Below, in pieces: positions 35,642 to 45,886 of a stretch of 64,000 nucleotides of DNA. Source of the DNA: [Clostridium] viride DSM 6836 (lineage in GTDB: Bacteria > Bacillota > Clostridia > Oscillospirales > Oscillospiraceae); contig JHZO01000006.1 of the NCBI GenBank assembly GCA_000620945.1, positions 239,079 through 303,078 on the forward strand. Reading direction: 5' to 3'. The number at the start of each line of letters is the position of its first letter. The stretch's first letter is position 1. The notes below the pieces were generated by a model. The model searched no databases. It saw only the letters and a program-made list of their open reading frames with translations, and was not told the DNA's origin. The position numbers and the translations under genes are program-made.

Positions 35642-36705
35642 AGGAGTCCCTCCTCACGTAAGATCTCTTGGGTGGCAGACAAAAAGGCTGCCATTTCTTC
35701 GTTGGTGCCAATGGTGACACGGATAAAATCGGCAATGGGTTCCTTGTTGAAGTGACGAATCAGGATACCCCGTGCTTTTAGCGCTTGGTAGAGTGCAGCA
35801 CCGGAGATTCCCTCTCGTTTCGTGAAGAGAAAGTTTGCCTTCGAGGGGAGCACACAAAAGCCGAGGGATTCCAGAGCCTTGGTGGTGTTCTCGCGGGTTT
35901 CTATAATACGCGCACAGTTCGCACGGAAGTAAGCATCCGAGTCCACCGCCGCTGCGCCGATGGCCAGGGTCAGACGATTGACGTTATAGGGATTGGTGGA
36001 GTACTTCAGCAAATTCAAATCCGCAATGAGCTCAGCGTTTCCTAAGGCGAAGCCAAGGCGGGCCCCCGCTAAGGAGCGAGACTTGGAATAGGTCATCACC
36101 ACCAGCAGGTTGGAATACTCGGAAACCAAGGGTGCACAAGACTCCGCCCCAAAGTCCACGTACGCCTCATCCACCAACACCACGCTGTGGGGGTTGGCTT
36201 CCACGATGCGGCGAATCTGCATGCGGAAAAGTGCCATGCCGGTGGGAGCATTTGGGTTGGTAATGAGAAGAAGCTTGTTCTTTCCAAAATAGTCCGAAGG
36301 CTCGATGGAAAAGTCCTTCCGGAGCGGGATGCGCTCGCAGGGAACGCCGTGGAGTTCTCCAAAAACGGGGTAAAAGCTATACGTAATCGTCGGAAATGCG
36401 GCCCCAGCTTGCCCGAAGGCCATAAAGGCAAAGTTTAAAATGTCGTCCGATCCGTTGGAGAGAAAGACATTCTTCGGGGACAATTTATAAAGTCCAGCCA
36501 GCTTATCGCACAAAATCTTCCCCTCGGGGTCGGAATACAGTCGAAGGTTTTCCACTTCCTCTTGGGTGATGGTGGATAAGACCTGGGGGGAAGGGGGATA
36601 GGGCGATTCATTGGTGTTTAGCTTGATGTATGCACGGTCCCGGGGCTGTTCACCGGGAGTATAGGCCTCCAGCGTTTCGTAACGAGGATGGAGAAAACGG
36701 CTCAT
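35638..36705 (-). CDS. hisC: Histidinol-phosphate aminotransferase
   Basis: Class-I PLP enzyme, 355 residues. The PLP lysine is present in TYSKSRSLAGARLGF; NPNAPTG and DEAYVDFG are the usual cofactor contacts. Its intact site contrasts with the ArgD-like protein. A general acetylornithine side activity is conceivable for such enzymes but not shown. Confidence 0.95.
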   Translation of the reverse strand: MSRFLHPRYETLEAYTPGEQPRDRAYIKLNTNESPYPPSPQVLSTITQEEVENLRLYSDPEGKILCDKLAGLYKLSPKNVFLSNGSDDILNFAFMAFGQAGAAFPTITYSFYPVFGELHGVPCERIPLRKDFSIEPSDYFGKNKLLLITNPNAPTGMALFRMQIRRIVEANPHSVVLVDEAYVDFGAESCAPLVSEYSNLLVVMTYSKSRSLAGARLGFALGNAELIADLNLLKYSTNPYNVNRLTLAIGAAAVDSDAYFRANCARIIETRENTTKALESLGFCVLPSKANFLFTKREGISGAALYQALKARGILIRHFNKEPIADFIRVTIGTNEEMAAFLSATQEILREEGLL

Positions 36706-37985
36706 GCCTGATCCCCCTCAAAGCGAATGTCCACGCTATTGCCGTGCCCAAAAAGACCTTCCTTGGTGGCAAAGTAGGAAACGGTGCTGGAAACCTTTCG
36801 AAGGGCATCCTTTGTAAAATAGCTGTACTGCATGGTCTTCACAAAGTCATCCACGGAGAGGGGACTAGAAAAGCGTGCAGTCCCGTTGGTCGGTAAGGTG
36901 TGATTGGGCCCAGCAAAGTAATCGCCCAGGGCCTCGGGGCAGAATTTTCCCAAAAAGACCGAACCTGCATTCTGGATGGCGTCCAGATAGTCAAAGGGGT
37001 TGTCTACGCAAAGTTCCAAGTGCTCGGGGGCAATCTCGTTGGAAATGGAGATGGCCTCGGCAATGCTGGAAGCCAAAATAATTTTTCCGTTTCGATCGAT
37101 GGATTCTCTTGCAATTTCTCGGCGATACATGGTAGCCAGTTGAGTCTCCAATTCCGCTTGGACCGCCTTTGCCAGATCCGTAGAATCGGTGATGAGAACG
37201 GCGGAGGCATTCTTATCGTGCTCCGCCTGGGAGAGTAAGTCCGCGGCAACGAAACGGGGATTGCAGGTTTTGTCGGCGATGACCAAAATTTCGCTGGGGC
37301 CGGCCACCATATCAATGTCCACACGTCCAAAAACCTGACGCTTCGCCTCCGCCACGTATTGGTTGCCAGGGCCGACGATTTTATCCACGCGGGGAACGGA
37401 TTGGGTGCCATAGGCTAAAGCAGCCACCGCCTGGGCACCGCCAATGCGGAAGATGCGGTCAACGCCGGCAATCTTGGCCGCCGCTAAGATGTTGGGGGAG
37501 AGGGCCCCGGATTTGTTGGGCGGGGTGACCATGACGATCTCCCGGACTCCTGCGAGCTTGGCGGGAATGGCATTCATGAGAACGGAGGAGGGGTAGGCCG
37601 CCGTTCCACCGGGGACATAGAGACCCACGCGCTGTAAAGGAAGAACCTTTTGCCCTAAGAGAACGCCGGGTTCTTGGTTGAGGACAAAGCCGGCCCGTTT
37701 CTGCTTTTCATGAAAGGCAACGATGCGTTCCGTTGCCATATAGAGGATTTCCACCAGCTGGGGATCGGCCTGACGAAAGCCCCAATCGATTTGCTCCGGG
37801 GTTACTTCCAGGGAGGAGAGTTCTGCGCCATCAAACTCTTGGGTATAGCGCAGCAGGGCGGCATCCCCATCCTGCCGTACCGCAGCAAGAATCTCCGCAA
37901 CGGATGCCTCCACGCCGGAAGTGAAATCCTCCCGGGCTAAAATCGCTTCGCGGGAGACCTCCGCCGCGTTTAGAATTTGAATCAT
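36702..37985 (-). CDS. hisD: Histidinol dehydrogenase
   Basis: Zn- and NAD-dependent two-step oxidation of histidinol to histidine. 427 residues. Signatures: VGLYVPGGTAAYPSSVLM, GGAQAVAALAYGT, IVGPGNQYVAEAK, and Zn ligands in SQAEHDKNA and EHLELC. ATG 37985 chosen; the open frame upstream overlaps hisG and has no homology. Confidence 0.96.
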   Translation of the reverse strand: MIQILNAAEVSREAILAREDFTSGVEASVAEILAAVRQDGDAALLRYTQEFDGAELSSLEVTPEQIDWGFRQADPQLVEILYMATERIVAFHEKQKRAGFVLNQEPGVLLGQKVLPLQRVGLYVPGGTAAYPSSVLMNAIPAKLAGVREIVMVTPPNKSGALSPNILAAAKIAGVDRIFRIGGAQAVAALAYGTQSVPRVDKIVGPGNQYVAEAKRQVFGRVDIDMVAGPSEILVIADKTCNPRFVAADLLSQAEHDKNASAVLITDSTDLAKAVQAELETQLATMYRREIARESIDRNGKIILASSIAEAISISNEIAPEHLELCVDNPFDYLDAIQNAGSVFLGKFCPEALGDYFAGPNHTLPTNGTARFSSPLSVDDFVKTMQYSYFTKDALRKVSSTVSYFATKEGLFGHGNSVDIRFEGDQA

Positions 37986-37995
37986 TCGAATCGCC

Positions 37996-38637
37996 TCATT
38001 TCTCGGTTTCACAGAGCAATGCCAGTTCCTTGCGCAGTCGCTCGATTTTCTCATGTTTAAATTTAAAACTGACCTTGTTGGCGATGAAGCGGGCGGAGAT
38101 GGGGACGATGGTCTCATGCACCACAAGGTTGTTTTCTTTTAGGGTGGTGCCCGTTTCCACCAAATCCACGATAACATCGGAAAGGTTCAGGATCGGGGCA
38201 ATTTCAATGGAGCCGTTCAGGTGGATGATATCAATGTCACGGCTCCGACTGCTGTAATACTTCCCGGCAATGTGCGAAAACTTGGTGGCCACCCGCAGGG
38301 TGCGATCTAAGTTATCGCGAAAGTCTGCCTTGGCCGCCACCGCCATGCGGCACACGCCAATGCCTAGATCCAATAGCTCATAGACATCCGGGCTGTATTC
38401 CAGCAGGATATCCTTGCCCACCACGCCGATGTCTGCCGCACCACGCTCCACGTAGATGGCAACGTCCGAGGGTTTTGCCCAGAAGTAACGGACGCCGATC
38501 TCCTCGTTTTCAAAGATGAGCTTGCGGTTTTGCTCCAAGATGGGGGGGCAGGGGAAACCAGACTTAGAGAACATGTCATAGACCTTCTCTCCCAGTCGCC
38601 CTTTCGGAAGAGCCACATTCAACCATTCCTGACTCAT
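37996..38637 (-). CDS. hisG: ATP phosphoribosyltransferase, short form catalytic subunit
   Basis: First step of histidine synthesis. 213 residues, the short HisG_S type without the C-terminal regulatory domain, which needs HisZ. Motifs LPKGRLGEKV near the N-terminus and DVIVDLVETGTTLKENNL for PRPP. The 4-nt overlap with hisZ fits the octameric HisG-HisZ complex. Confidence 0.96.
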   Translation of the reverse strand: MSQEWLNVALPKGRLGEKVYDMFSKSGFPCPPILEQNRKLIFENEEIGVRYFWAKPSDVAIYVERGAADIGVVGKDILLEYSPDVYELLDLGIGVCRMAVAAKADFRDNLDRTLRVATKFSHIAGKYYSSRSRDIDIIHLNGSIEIAPILNLSDVIVDLVETGTTLKENNLVVHETIVPISARFIANKVSFKFKHEKIERLRKELALLCETEK

Positions 38638-39749
38638 TTCGATCTCTCCCCCAATCCTCGAAGATCCATAACCTCGCGCGGGTAAAGGCGCTCGGGCCGA
38701 TCACATTGTACCAAGAGTTTCTTCCCCTCTGCCCGCAGTCTCAAAACAGTTTCAGAGAGCTCGGCCAGCTTGGTTTCCTCGTCGTAGAGGAGCAGCACAT
38801 CCACATCGTATTCCTGCGAGGGGGAGCTAAGCCGCTCCAACTCGTTTAGGCTCAGAGCAAATCCAATGGCACCCAGCCGTTTTCCCATTTTCTCCGCCAG
38901 GCGATCGTAGCGCCCACCAGAAAGAACCCGATCGCAAAGCCCGTTAATAAAGCCTTGAAACACTATGCCATTGTAGTACCCCATGTCATTGACCACGGAA
39001 AAGTCCAGTTGGACCCGTGCGGATAAACCCGCGGCAGTGAGCAAACGTTCCATGACGCGTAGTTCGTGAATGGCGGCGCGGCTCTGTGTAGCCGTACAAA
39101 GGGGCTCCAATCGGTCTAGAACGGGTTCCATACTGCCATAGGTATCCACCAAGACCCGCAGAAGGCGGCAACCCTCTTCGGGAAGACCACTGTCGCGGCA
39201 GAACTCCGAAAGCGCTGTGGGGTTCTTTTCCCGCACCGCAGCCAGCACGGTTTCATAGTCCGAGGCTGCCACACCAGCCTGCTCCATGAGGCCGGAGATC
39301 AGTCCCATGTGCGAAAGATCCAGCATGTATTCCTCGCTAATCAGGGAAAGGCTCTGTAGGGCAAGGGTGATGACTTCAAAGACCTGATAGTCATCCAGGG
39401 GACCAATGCATTCCAAACCCGTCTGCATGATTTCGCGAAAGTGCGCTTCGCCCCGTCCCGTGCGATAGACGTTTTCATGATAATACACCTTTCGCAGGCC
39501 TTTGTCACCTTCTTGTGTATTTTTTAAGATCGATATGGTTACGTCGGGCTTTAGGGCCAGCAGCGTCCCATCCCCGTCGGTAAAGGTAATCATTCGTTCG
39601 CCGCTTAAGAAGTCCTTGTTTTGGACATAGAGTTCATATTCTTCGAATTTTCCCATCTTAAAACGGCTGTATCCAAAGCCTGCGTACAAGGTACGCAGAG
39701 CATAGGCCACGCGCTCATCATAGCGCAAACAGCTTTCCTCAAAGCACAT
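38634..39749 (-). CDS. hisZ: ATP phosphoribosyltransferase regulatory subunit
   Basis: Class-II aminoacyl-tRNA-synthetase (HisRS)-like protein without tRNA charging, carrying the histidine feedback site of HisG_S. 371 residues. HisRS-like text: LLALKPDVTISILK, KVYYHENVYR, REIMQTGLECIG, DMGYYNGIVFQGF and GGRYDRL. First gene of the his operon behind a promoter on the minus strand. Confidence 0.94.
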   Translation of the reverse strand: MCFEESCLRYDERVAYALRTLYAGFGYSRFKMGKFEEYELYVQNKDFLSGERMITFTDGDGTLLALKPDVTISILKNTQEGDKGLRKVYYHENVYRTGRGEAHFREIMQTGLECIGPLDDYQVFEVITLALQSLSLISEEYMLDLSHMGLISGLMEQAGVAASDYETVLAAVREKNPTALSEFCRDSGLPEEGCRLLRVLVDTYGSMEPVLDRLEPLCTATQSRAAIHELRVMERLLTAAGLSARVQLDFSVVNDMGYYNGIVFQGFINGLCDRVLSGGRYDRLAEKMGKRLGAIGFALSLNELERLSSPSQEYDVDVLLLYDEETKLAELSETVLRLRAEGKKLLVQCDRPERLYPREVMDLRGLGERSK

Positions 39750-39793
39750 AAGAAAGCTCCTTTCCTACTCCTTGATGCGTTCAGTTCATTAGT

Positions 39794-39822
39794 ATGTTAC
39801 CACACTACCTCGATAAAGTAAA
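39794..39822 (-). promoter_or_regulatory. Promoter of the his operon
   Basis: Minus strand TTTACT, 17 nt, TAACAT, with about 45 nt to the hisZ start. No T-box, leader peptide or operator is evident. Confidence 0.55.
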
Positions 39823-39903
39823 GGGACGAAGGAAGATTTTTTAAAATGTCCGCTTTCTCCAAAGAAGCCTCTTTGCCCCTTGGAAATTTTGTCGCATTAA
39901 GCA

Positions 39904-39933
39904 TTGACAAGCAGACACTCTTTCCGCTATGCT
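39904..39933 (+). promoter_or_regulatory. Promoter of the leu operon
   Basis: TTGACA, 18 nt, TATGCT, directly before the T-box leader. Confidence 0.75.
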
Positions 39934-39939
39934 AAAAGC

Positions 39940-40170
39940 ATTACAATTTCATATTGACGCACGATGAAGGGAATATGAAGAAGTGAAACCATTGCAGAGA
40001 GCGGCCGTTTGGTGCAAGGCCGTATGGACACGTCTTTCGTCTCACCCCGGAGTGCGAGACATTTGAGTGGGCGCTACGTGCGCCAATAAGAGTGGTACCG
40101 CGGACGCTTATGAGTGTAACAATAAGCCTTCGTCTCTTGTAACTGGCAGGAGACGAAGGCTTTTTTTCGT
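39940..40170 (+). promoter_or_regulatory. T-box leader of leuACDB
   Basis: Contains the T-box sequence AATAAGAGTGGTACCGCGG (40085-40103), the stem-I AGAGAGC element with the hairpin GCGGCCGTTTGGTGCAAGGC near 39994-40016, and a terminator AAGCCTTCGTCTC / GAGACGAAGGCTT plus seven T at 40124-40167. Uncharged tRNA binding would prevent termination. A CTC in TCGTCTCACC near 40040 is a plausible leucine specifier codon; its position in the specifier loop was judged by eye. Confidence 0.9.
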
Positions 40171-40192
40171 CTCCAGGAAAGGATGGATTTTC

Positions 40193-41884
40193 TTGAAACA
40201 CGTTGAGAAATACCGGGCTGGTTACTTTCTTCCGCCCGAAGAATGCTTGGACTGGGTGAAACAAGACCGCCTGGAGAAAGCACCCATTTGGTGCAGCGTT
40301 GATCTGCGCGATGGCAATCAAGCCCTGGTGACCCCCATGAACCTGAAAGAAAAGCTGGAGTTTTATGAGTTTTTGCTCAAGCTGGGCTTTAAAGAAATTG
40401 AAGTGGGGTTTCCCGCCGCTTCCGACACGGAATATGAGTTCCTGCGCTGTCTCATAGAGCAAAACCGTATTCCGGAGGATGTGACGATCCAGGTGCTTAC
40501 CCAGTCTCGTCCCCATATCATCGAAAAAACCTTTGAGGCAATTCGTGGCGCCAAGCGGGTGATCGTTCACCTCTATAACTCCACTTCCTTGGCCCAGCGC
40601 CAACAGGTGTTCCGCCGTTCTGAGGAAGAAATCATTGACATTGCCCAGGAGGGTGCACGGCTCTTTAATGAGTATGCCGCGAAAATGCCCGAGACAGAGT
40701 TCACCTACGAGTATTCTCCCGAGAGCTTCACGGGCACCGAACCGGAGTTTGCCCTTGCGATCTGCAATGCCGTGATTGATATCTGGAAGCCCTCCCCCAA
40801 ACGCAAGGTCATTATAAACCTTCCTGCCACGGTGGAAATGTCCATGCCCCATGTCTATGCCCAGCAGATTGCCTTTGTCAGCCGGAACCTGCACTGCCGC
40901 GAACATGTGATTGTCTCCGTTCACCCCCATAACGATCGAGGTACCGGGGTAGCAGCGGCGGAACTGGGACTCCTGGCCGGTGGTGACCGCGTGGAAGGCA
41001 CCCTGTTTGGAAACGGCGAACGAACCGGAAACGTGGATCTCATCACCTTGGCGATGAATCTGTACACCCACGGCGTAGATCCCGGGCTTGACTTTTCCAA
41101 CATGCCGAAGATTGTGCACTTCTATGAGGAGAGCACGGGCATGCCCATCTCGGCTCGCCAACCCTATGCCGGACAGCTGGTCTTTGCTGCGTTTTCCGGT
41201 TCGCACCAGGATGCGATTGCCAAGGGGATGCAGTTCCGAAAGGAGCAGGAGGAAACGCTCTGGACTGTGCCCTATCTGCCTCTGGATCCTGCTGACGTGA
41301 ATCGCGAGTATCAAACGGACGTGATTCGCATTAACAGCCAGTCCGGCAAGGGTGGCATTTCCTATGTTCTTGAACACCACTTTGGCTACGACCTTCCGGA
41401 GGAACTGCGCCGTGAGGTTGGTACCTTTATTAAGGGGGTATCGGATACCCAGCACAAGGAATTGGAACCCCAGGATATTTTAGAGGCCTTCTACGAGGAA
41501 TATATCAACATTCACACCCCGATTTCCTTAGAGGACATCTCTTGGATGCGGAAGGATGGCAACACCGTCGCCGATGTTAACTTGAAGATTGGAGACGAGG
41601 AGTATTTCCTGACCGCGAAGGGAAACGGTCCCATTGACGCAACCAGCCGTGCCCTTCGCATGGCTCACCCCAACTTAGACTTCTCCTTTGAGGACTATGC
41701 CGAGCATGCCCTCGAAGTGGACTCCGACTCCCAGGCTGCCGCTTACGTTAAGATTTCCGACCCCAAGGGTAGAAACTACTGGGGTGTAGGCGTGCACGAG
41801 GACATTACCCTCGCCTCAGTGCGTGCACTCATCTCCGCCTTAAACCGAGAGAATCTCGTTTGGAATTTTATCCCCCAAAACTAA
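40193..41884 (+). CDS. leuA: 2-isopropylmalate synthase (LeuA2 type)
   Basis: Condenses acetyl-CoA with 2-ketoisovalerate, first step of leucine synthesis. 563 residues, the longer LeuA2 form. Motifs: [14 protein letters not shown] (metal Asp), [26 protein letters not shown] and [11 protein letters not shown]; the C-terminal ~120 residues are the regulatory domain expected to bind leucine. Start is TTG 40193, spaced from AAAGGATGG; the ATG inside that site leads to a quick stop, and the longer open frame would include T-box RNA. Confidence 0.95.
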   Translation: MKHVEKYRAGYFLPPEECLDWVKQDRLEKAPIWCSVDLRDGNQALVTPMNLKEKLEFYEFLLKLGFKEIEVGFPAASDTEYEFLRCLIEQNRIPEDVTIQVLTQSRPHIIEKTFEAIRGAKRVIVHLYNSTSLAQRQQVFRRSEEEIIDIAQEGARLFNEYAAKMPETEFTYEYSPESFTGTEPEFALAICNAVIDIWKPSPKRKVIINLPATVEMSMPHVYAQQIAFVSRNLHCREHVIVSVHPHNDRGTGVAAAELGLLAGGDRVEGTLFGNGERTGNVDLITLAMNLYTHGVDPGLDFSNMPKIVHFYEESTGMPISARQPYAGQLVFAAFSGSHQDAIAKGMQFRKEQEETLWTVPYLPLDPADVNREYQTDVIRINSQSGKGGISYVLEHHFGYDLPEELRREVGTFIKGVSDTQHKELEPQDILEAFYEEYINIHTPISLEDISWMRKDGNTVADVNLKIGDEEYFLTAKGNGPIDATSRALRMAHPNLDFSFEDYAEHALEVDSDSQAAAYVKISDPKGRNYWGVGVHEDITLASVRALISALNRENLVWNFIPQN

Positions 41885-41900
41885 AAATGGAGGTTTGTTT

Positions 41901-43160
41901 ATGGGAATGACAATGACTCAAAAAATCCTGGCCGCGCATGCCGGGCTTCCCGAAGTGAAGGCAGGGCAACTGATCCGGGCCAAGCTTGACATGGTGCTGG
42001 GAAACGACATCACTTCGCCCGTTGCCATCCGTGAGTTTGAAAAGGAAGGCTTCACCAAGGTGTTTGACACCAAGAAAGTATCCATGGTCATGGATCACTT
42101 TACGCCCAACAAGGACATCAAGGCAGCGGAACAGTGTATGCAGTGCCGCACCTTTGCCAAGCGCTTTGACATCGAGAATTTCTATGATGTGGGCAGCATG
42201 GGCGTGGAGCACTCCCTGCTCCCGGAAAAGGGATTGGTGGCAGCGGGAGATTGCATCATCGGAGCGGACTCCCACACCTGCACCTACGGGGCACTGGGTG
42301 CCTTCTCCACCGGCATTGGTTCCACGGATATGGCCGCCGGCATGGCAACAGGGGAAACCTGGTTCAAGGTGCCGGAAGCCATTTCCATTCGTCTCCATGG
42401 CAAACTCTCTCCCATGGTCAGCGGCAAGGACTTGATCCTGCACATCATTGGCATGATTGGGGTTGACGGAGCCCTGTATCAGAGCATGGAATACTCCGGT
42501 GACGGGGTTTCTAACCTGACCATGGACGACCGTCTTTGTATTGCCAACATGGCCATTGAAGCCGGAGCGAAAAACGGCATCTTCCCCGTGGACGAGGTCA
42601 CCATTGCCTACATGAAGGATCGCGTGAATCGTCCCTATACCATTTACGAGGCTGACCCCGACGCAGAGTATGTCCGAGTCATTGACATTGACCTTGCAAC
42701 CATCCAGCCCACCGTGGCCTTCCCGCACCTGCCGGATAACACCCGCACCATTGGAGACGTGGGGGATATTCCAATCCATCAGGTGGTCATTGGTTCTTGC
42801 ACCAATGGTAGATTGTCCGACATGGCAGTGGCCGCCAAGATCATGCAGGGGAAGAAGGTGCATTCCGATGTGCGCTGCATCGTGATTCCCGCCACCCAGC
42901 AGATCTACCTGGACTGTATGGAACTTGGCTACATGAAAACCTTCATCGAAGCGGGCTGTGTGGTTTCCACCCCCACCTGTGGCCCCTGCCTGGGCGGTCA
43001 CATGGGCGTGATGGCAGCGGGAGAACGCTGCGTTGCTACCACCAACCGTAACTTTGTGGGCCGTATGGGTCACGTGGACTCTGAGGTCTATCTTGCCAGC
43101 CCCGAAGTGGCCGCCGCATCGGCCATTGCGGGAAAAATCAGCGATCCGAGGGAGGGTTAA
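41901..43160 (+). CDS. leuC: 3-isopropylmalate dehydratase large subunit
   Basis: Fe-S isomerase of the aconitase family, works with LeuD. 419 residues, the short LeuC type. Cluster cysteines: one in VIGSCTNGR and two in [10 protein letters not shown]; also [16 protein letters not shown] 41901 lies 7 nt after GGAGG. Confidence 0.96.
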   Translation: MGMTMTQKILAAHAGLPEVKAGQLIRAKLDMVLGNDITSPVAIREFEKEGFTKVFDTKKVSMVMDHFTPNKDIKAAEQCMQCRTFAKRFDIENFYDVGSMGVEHSLLPEKGLVAAGDCIIGADSHTCTYGALGAFSTGIGSTDMAAGMATGETWFKVPEAISIRLHGKLSPMVSGKDLILHIIGMIGVDGALYQSMEYSGDGVSNLTMDDRLCIANMAIEAGAKNGIFPVDEVTIAYMKDRVNRPYTIYEADPDAEYVRVIDIDLATIQPTVAFPHLPDNTRTIGDVGDIPIHQVVIGSCTNGRLSDMAVAAKIMQGKKVHSDVRCIVIPATQQIYLDCMELGYMKTFIEAGCVVSTPTCGPCLGGHMGVMAAGERCVATTNRNFVGRMGHVDSEVYLASPEVAAASAIAGKISDPREG

Positions 43161-43163
43161 GCC

Positions 43164-43667
43164 ATGAATGCCAAGGGATTTGTCCATAAGTATGGGGATA
43201 ACGTGGATACCGACGTCATCATTCCGGCACGTTACCTAAACATTGCCGATAAGCGCGAGCTTGCCACCCATTGCATGGAAGACATTGACACCAACTTTGT
43301 AAAGGTTGTACAATGTGGGGACGTGATGGTTGGTGGCTACAACTTTGGTTGCGGCTCCTCCCGTGAGCATGCCCCCATGGTCATCAAGGAATCTGGCATC
43401 TCCTGCGTGATTGCCAAGACCTTCGCCCGCATCTTTTATCGCAACGCCATCAACATTGGCCTTGCGATTTTGGAGTGCCCCGAAGCGTCCGAGCGGATTG
43501 AGGCAGGCGATGAGGTTTCGGTTGACTTTGATACGGGGCTGATCACCAATGTAACGAAAAACGAGACCTATGAGTCTTTGCCCTTCCCGGAGTTTATTAA
43601 AGAGATTATTGCGGCAGGTGGACTCTTAGCCTCGATTCAAGCCAAGCAAGGAAAGGCGGAAGAATGA
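43164..43667 (+). CDS. leuD: 3-isopropylmalate dehydratase small subunit
   Basis: Swivel-domain partner of LeuC, 167 residues. Shows [14 protein letters not shown] and the substrate loop [13 protein letters not shown]. Three nt after leuC and directly abutting leuB. Confidence 0.96.
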   Translation: MNAKGFVHKYGDNVDTDVIIPARYLNIADKRELATHCMEDIDTNFVKVVQCGDVMVGGYNFGCGSSREHAPMVIKESGISCVIAKTFARIFYRNAINIGLAILECPEASERIEAGDEVSVDFDTGLITNVTKNETYESLPFPEFIKEIIAAGGLLASIQAKQGKAEE

Positions 43668-44804
43668 ATGAACTATAACATTGCGGTCATCCATGGCGAT
43701 GGCATTGGCCCGGAAGTGGTCGAGCAAACCTTATTGGTGCTTGACCGCGTCGGCGAGAAGTTTGGCCATACCTTTACCTATACCAAGGTGCTCGCCGGTG
43801 GCTGTGCCATAGACGCGACCGGTCATTGTCTCCCCCAGGAGACCATTGACGTGTGCAAAAGGTCCGATGCGGTGCTTCTTGGTGCCGTGGGTGGCTGGCA
43901 GTGGGATACCCTGCCTGGAGAGGAACGTCCGGAACGTGCACTGTTAGGACTGCGCAAGGAGCTTGGACTCTTTGCCAACCTGCGCCCTGCCATTCTCTTT
44001 GATGAACTCATGGACGCAAGCCCCTTAAAGCCTGAAATCGTGAAGAATGGCTTGGATATCGTGGTTGTACGCGAATTGACAGGTGGAATTTACTTCGGAG
44101 AAAAAGGCTTCCGTGATACTGAGCTGGGACAAGCGGCCTACGATGTGGAGCAGTATGCGGAGGAGGAAGTGCGCCGCATTGCCCGGGTGGCCTTTGATAT
44201 GGCAATGAAACGCAAAAAGATTGTGAGCAGTGTGGACAAGGCCAATGTGCTGGAGTCCTCTCGTCTATGGCGTCGTGTGGTCACCGAGGTTGCGAAGGAA
44301 TACCCTGAGGTGGAGCTTTCTCACCTCTATGTGGATAACGCCGCCATGCAGCTGGTGAAGGACCCCCGCCAGTTTGATGTGCTGGTGACCTCAAACCTCT
44401 TCGGCGATATTCTATCCGACGAAGCCAGCATGGTCACCGGTTCCATTGGCATGTTGCCGTCTGCCAGCCTTTCCCACGGAAACTTTGGCATGTATGAACC
44501 GGTGCACGGTTCGGCTCCCGACATTGCCGGTAAGGATAAGGCCAATCCCATGGCAACCATTCTGTCTGCTGCCATGATGCTGCGCTACACCTTTGGCCTG
44601 CAGAAGGAAGCCGATGCGGTGGAGTATGCGGTGAAGGCCATCCTCAAGAAGGGATACCGCACACCGGATCTTTACCACTGCAAGCAGGACAACCTACTCC
44701 AGGAAGCCATGAACCTCATCGGACAGGAACCCAATGAGGGAAAGGGCACCCTGATTCTCATCGGCACCAAGGAAGCTGGTCGTTTGATCGCCAACGAGAT
44801 TTAA
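43668..44804 (+). CDS. leuB: 3-isopropylmalate dehydrogenase
   Basis: NAD-dependent oxidative decarboxylation giving 2-ketoisocaproate. 378 residues. Motifs: [51 protein letters not shown] and [15 protein letters not shown]. Its ATG follows the leuD stop at once. Last gene of leuACDB; the final transamination enzyme is not here. Confidence 0.96.
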   Translation: MNYNIAVIHGDGIGPEVVEQTLLVLDRVGEKFGHTFTYTKVLAGGCAIDATGHCLPQETIDVCKRSDAVLLGAVGGWQWDTLPGEERPERALLGLRKELGLFANLRPAILFDELMDASPLKPEIVKNGLDIVVVRELTGGIYFGEKGFRDTELGQAAYDVEQYAEEEVRRIARVAFDMAMKRKKIVSSVDKANVLESSRLWRRVVTEVAKEYPEVELSHLYVDNAAMQLVKDPRQFDVLVTSNLFGDILSDEASMVTGSIGMLPSASLSHGNFGMYEPVHGSAPDIAGKDKANPMATILSAAMMLRYTFGLQKEADAVEYAVKAILKKGYRTPDLYHCKQDNLLQEAMNLIGQEPNEGKGTLILIGTKEAGRLIANEI

Positions 44805-44810
44805 CACGGA

Positions 44811-44870
44811 AAAAAGATACTGCCGCAAGGACCACGTGCATGCACGGAATCCTTGCGGCAGTATTTTTTA
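44811..44870. terminator. Bidirectional terminator after leuB
   Basis: ATACTGCCGCAAGGA (44817-44831) pairs with TCCTTGCGGCAGTAT (44850-44864); T run on the right, A run on the left. Confidence 0.9.
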
Positions 44871-45695
44871 TAGAAAGCAGACGGGTTCTTTGCGAGGGCT
44901 TTGATAGCGCGCGGTGATGTCATCGCGATGGTATAGGTACGCGGGATCGGTAAAGAATTTGGCGCCTTTCGGGCAGGATTTCACGCAGGCATTGCATTTG
45001 ATGCAGATACCAGGAATATCTGAAACCCGTTCATACGAGATGGCTCCCATAGGACAGTGCTCTGCGCACCATTTGCAATCCGCACAGTCCTCACTGGTTA
45101 CGGGTTTCACCTTTCGTATGTCTATCATGGCTCCATTGGCACCGGTGGGACGAAAGTAGGGGCCGACGGGATTGTTCCCTGGAACGGAAATGGGAACAGG
45201 GGGAGCCTCGAAGCCGGAGGCGATGAGCTTGGTGGCAATGCCTTGCGCAAAGTTGCGGGCAAGCGCTAAGTCACGGGCATCGGGGCGGCCGGCTGCCAGG
45301 TCATGGCCAAAAGAATGTTCGCCTACGAAGGCAGCTGCCGCAATGGTGTGGAATCCCCCGTCCTCCAAGGTGTTGCGAAGCTCCATGAGGGCATCGTCAA
45401 AGGCACGGTTGCCGTAGACAACAATGGGGACAGCCAAGGCACCCTTTCCACGGGCAGAAACCACATAAGGCAGGAGCAGGTTGGGAACACGTCCGGCGTA
45501 AACGGGAGTTCCCAAGAGGACAAGGTCGTGGGGAGAAAAGGAGAGGGGCACTTGCCGAGCGGAGGGGAGGGTAAAGTCAAATTCTTGGAGGGGGAGTGAA
45601 AGTGCATGAGCAAGGTCCTGCGCTATGGTTCTTACGATGCGCATCGTGGTGCCGGTGGCACTGAAATAGGCCGCGGAGATCGTATGTAGCTGCAA
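44868..45695 (-). CDS. EFR1-type flavodoxin-ferredoxin protein
   Basis: 275 residues. Flavodoxin-like N-terminal half (AYFSATGTTMRIVR is the FMN phosphate loop, TPVYAGRVP the next loop) and a C-terminal two-cluster ferredoxin: CADCKWCAEHCP and CIKCNACVKSCP, each CxxCxxCxxxCP for a [4Fe-4S]. A redox carrier protein of anaerobes; partner unknown. TTG 45695, 11 nt from AAGG, gives a family-like start; a GTG at 45704 abuts the site. Confidence 0.85.
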   Translation of the reverse strand: MQLHTISAAYFSATGTTMRIVRTIAQDLAHALSLPLQEFDFTLPSARQVPLSFSPHDLVLLGTPVYAGRVPNLLLPYVVSARGKGALAVPIVVYGNRAFDDALMELRNTLEDGGFHTIAAAAFVGEHSFGHDLAAGRPDARDLALARNFAQGIATKLIASGFEAPPVPISVPGNNPVGPYFRPTGANGAMIDIRKVKPVTSEDCADCKWCAEHCPMGAISYERVSDIPGICIKCNACVKSCPKGAKFFTDPAYLYHRDDITARYQSPRKEPVCFL

Positions 45696-45886
45696 GTAGA
45701 TCACATCCTTGTCAAAAAGTAAAACCGATAAGCGGTATAGAGAGCTTGACTTTATTATATAATACGGGAGGAAAAAGTAAAGATGCGTGATCTTTGGTTG
45801 ATTTTATCCCTAGGTTCATACTATAATGAAAAGGAATCACCGGTCTAAAAACAAAGGCCTGAAGCGGGTAGCACCGCCTTGGGAGA

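Noticed and set aside
39750..39903. His leader peptide or T-box before hisZ
   Set aside because: No run of His codons, no T-box sequence and no terminator hairpin in the short leader.
39941..41455. 504-codon open frame on the minus strand opposite leuA
   Set aside because: It is antisense to a clear LeuA, has His/Gly-rich shadow composition, no ribosome site, and runs over the T-box.
41868..43187. 439-codon open frame opposite leuC
   Set aside because: Codon-usage shadow of LeuC; no protein-like hydrophobic pattern or ribosome site.
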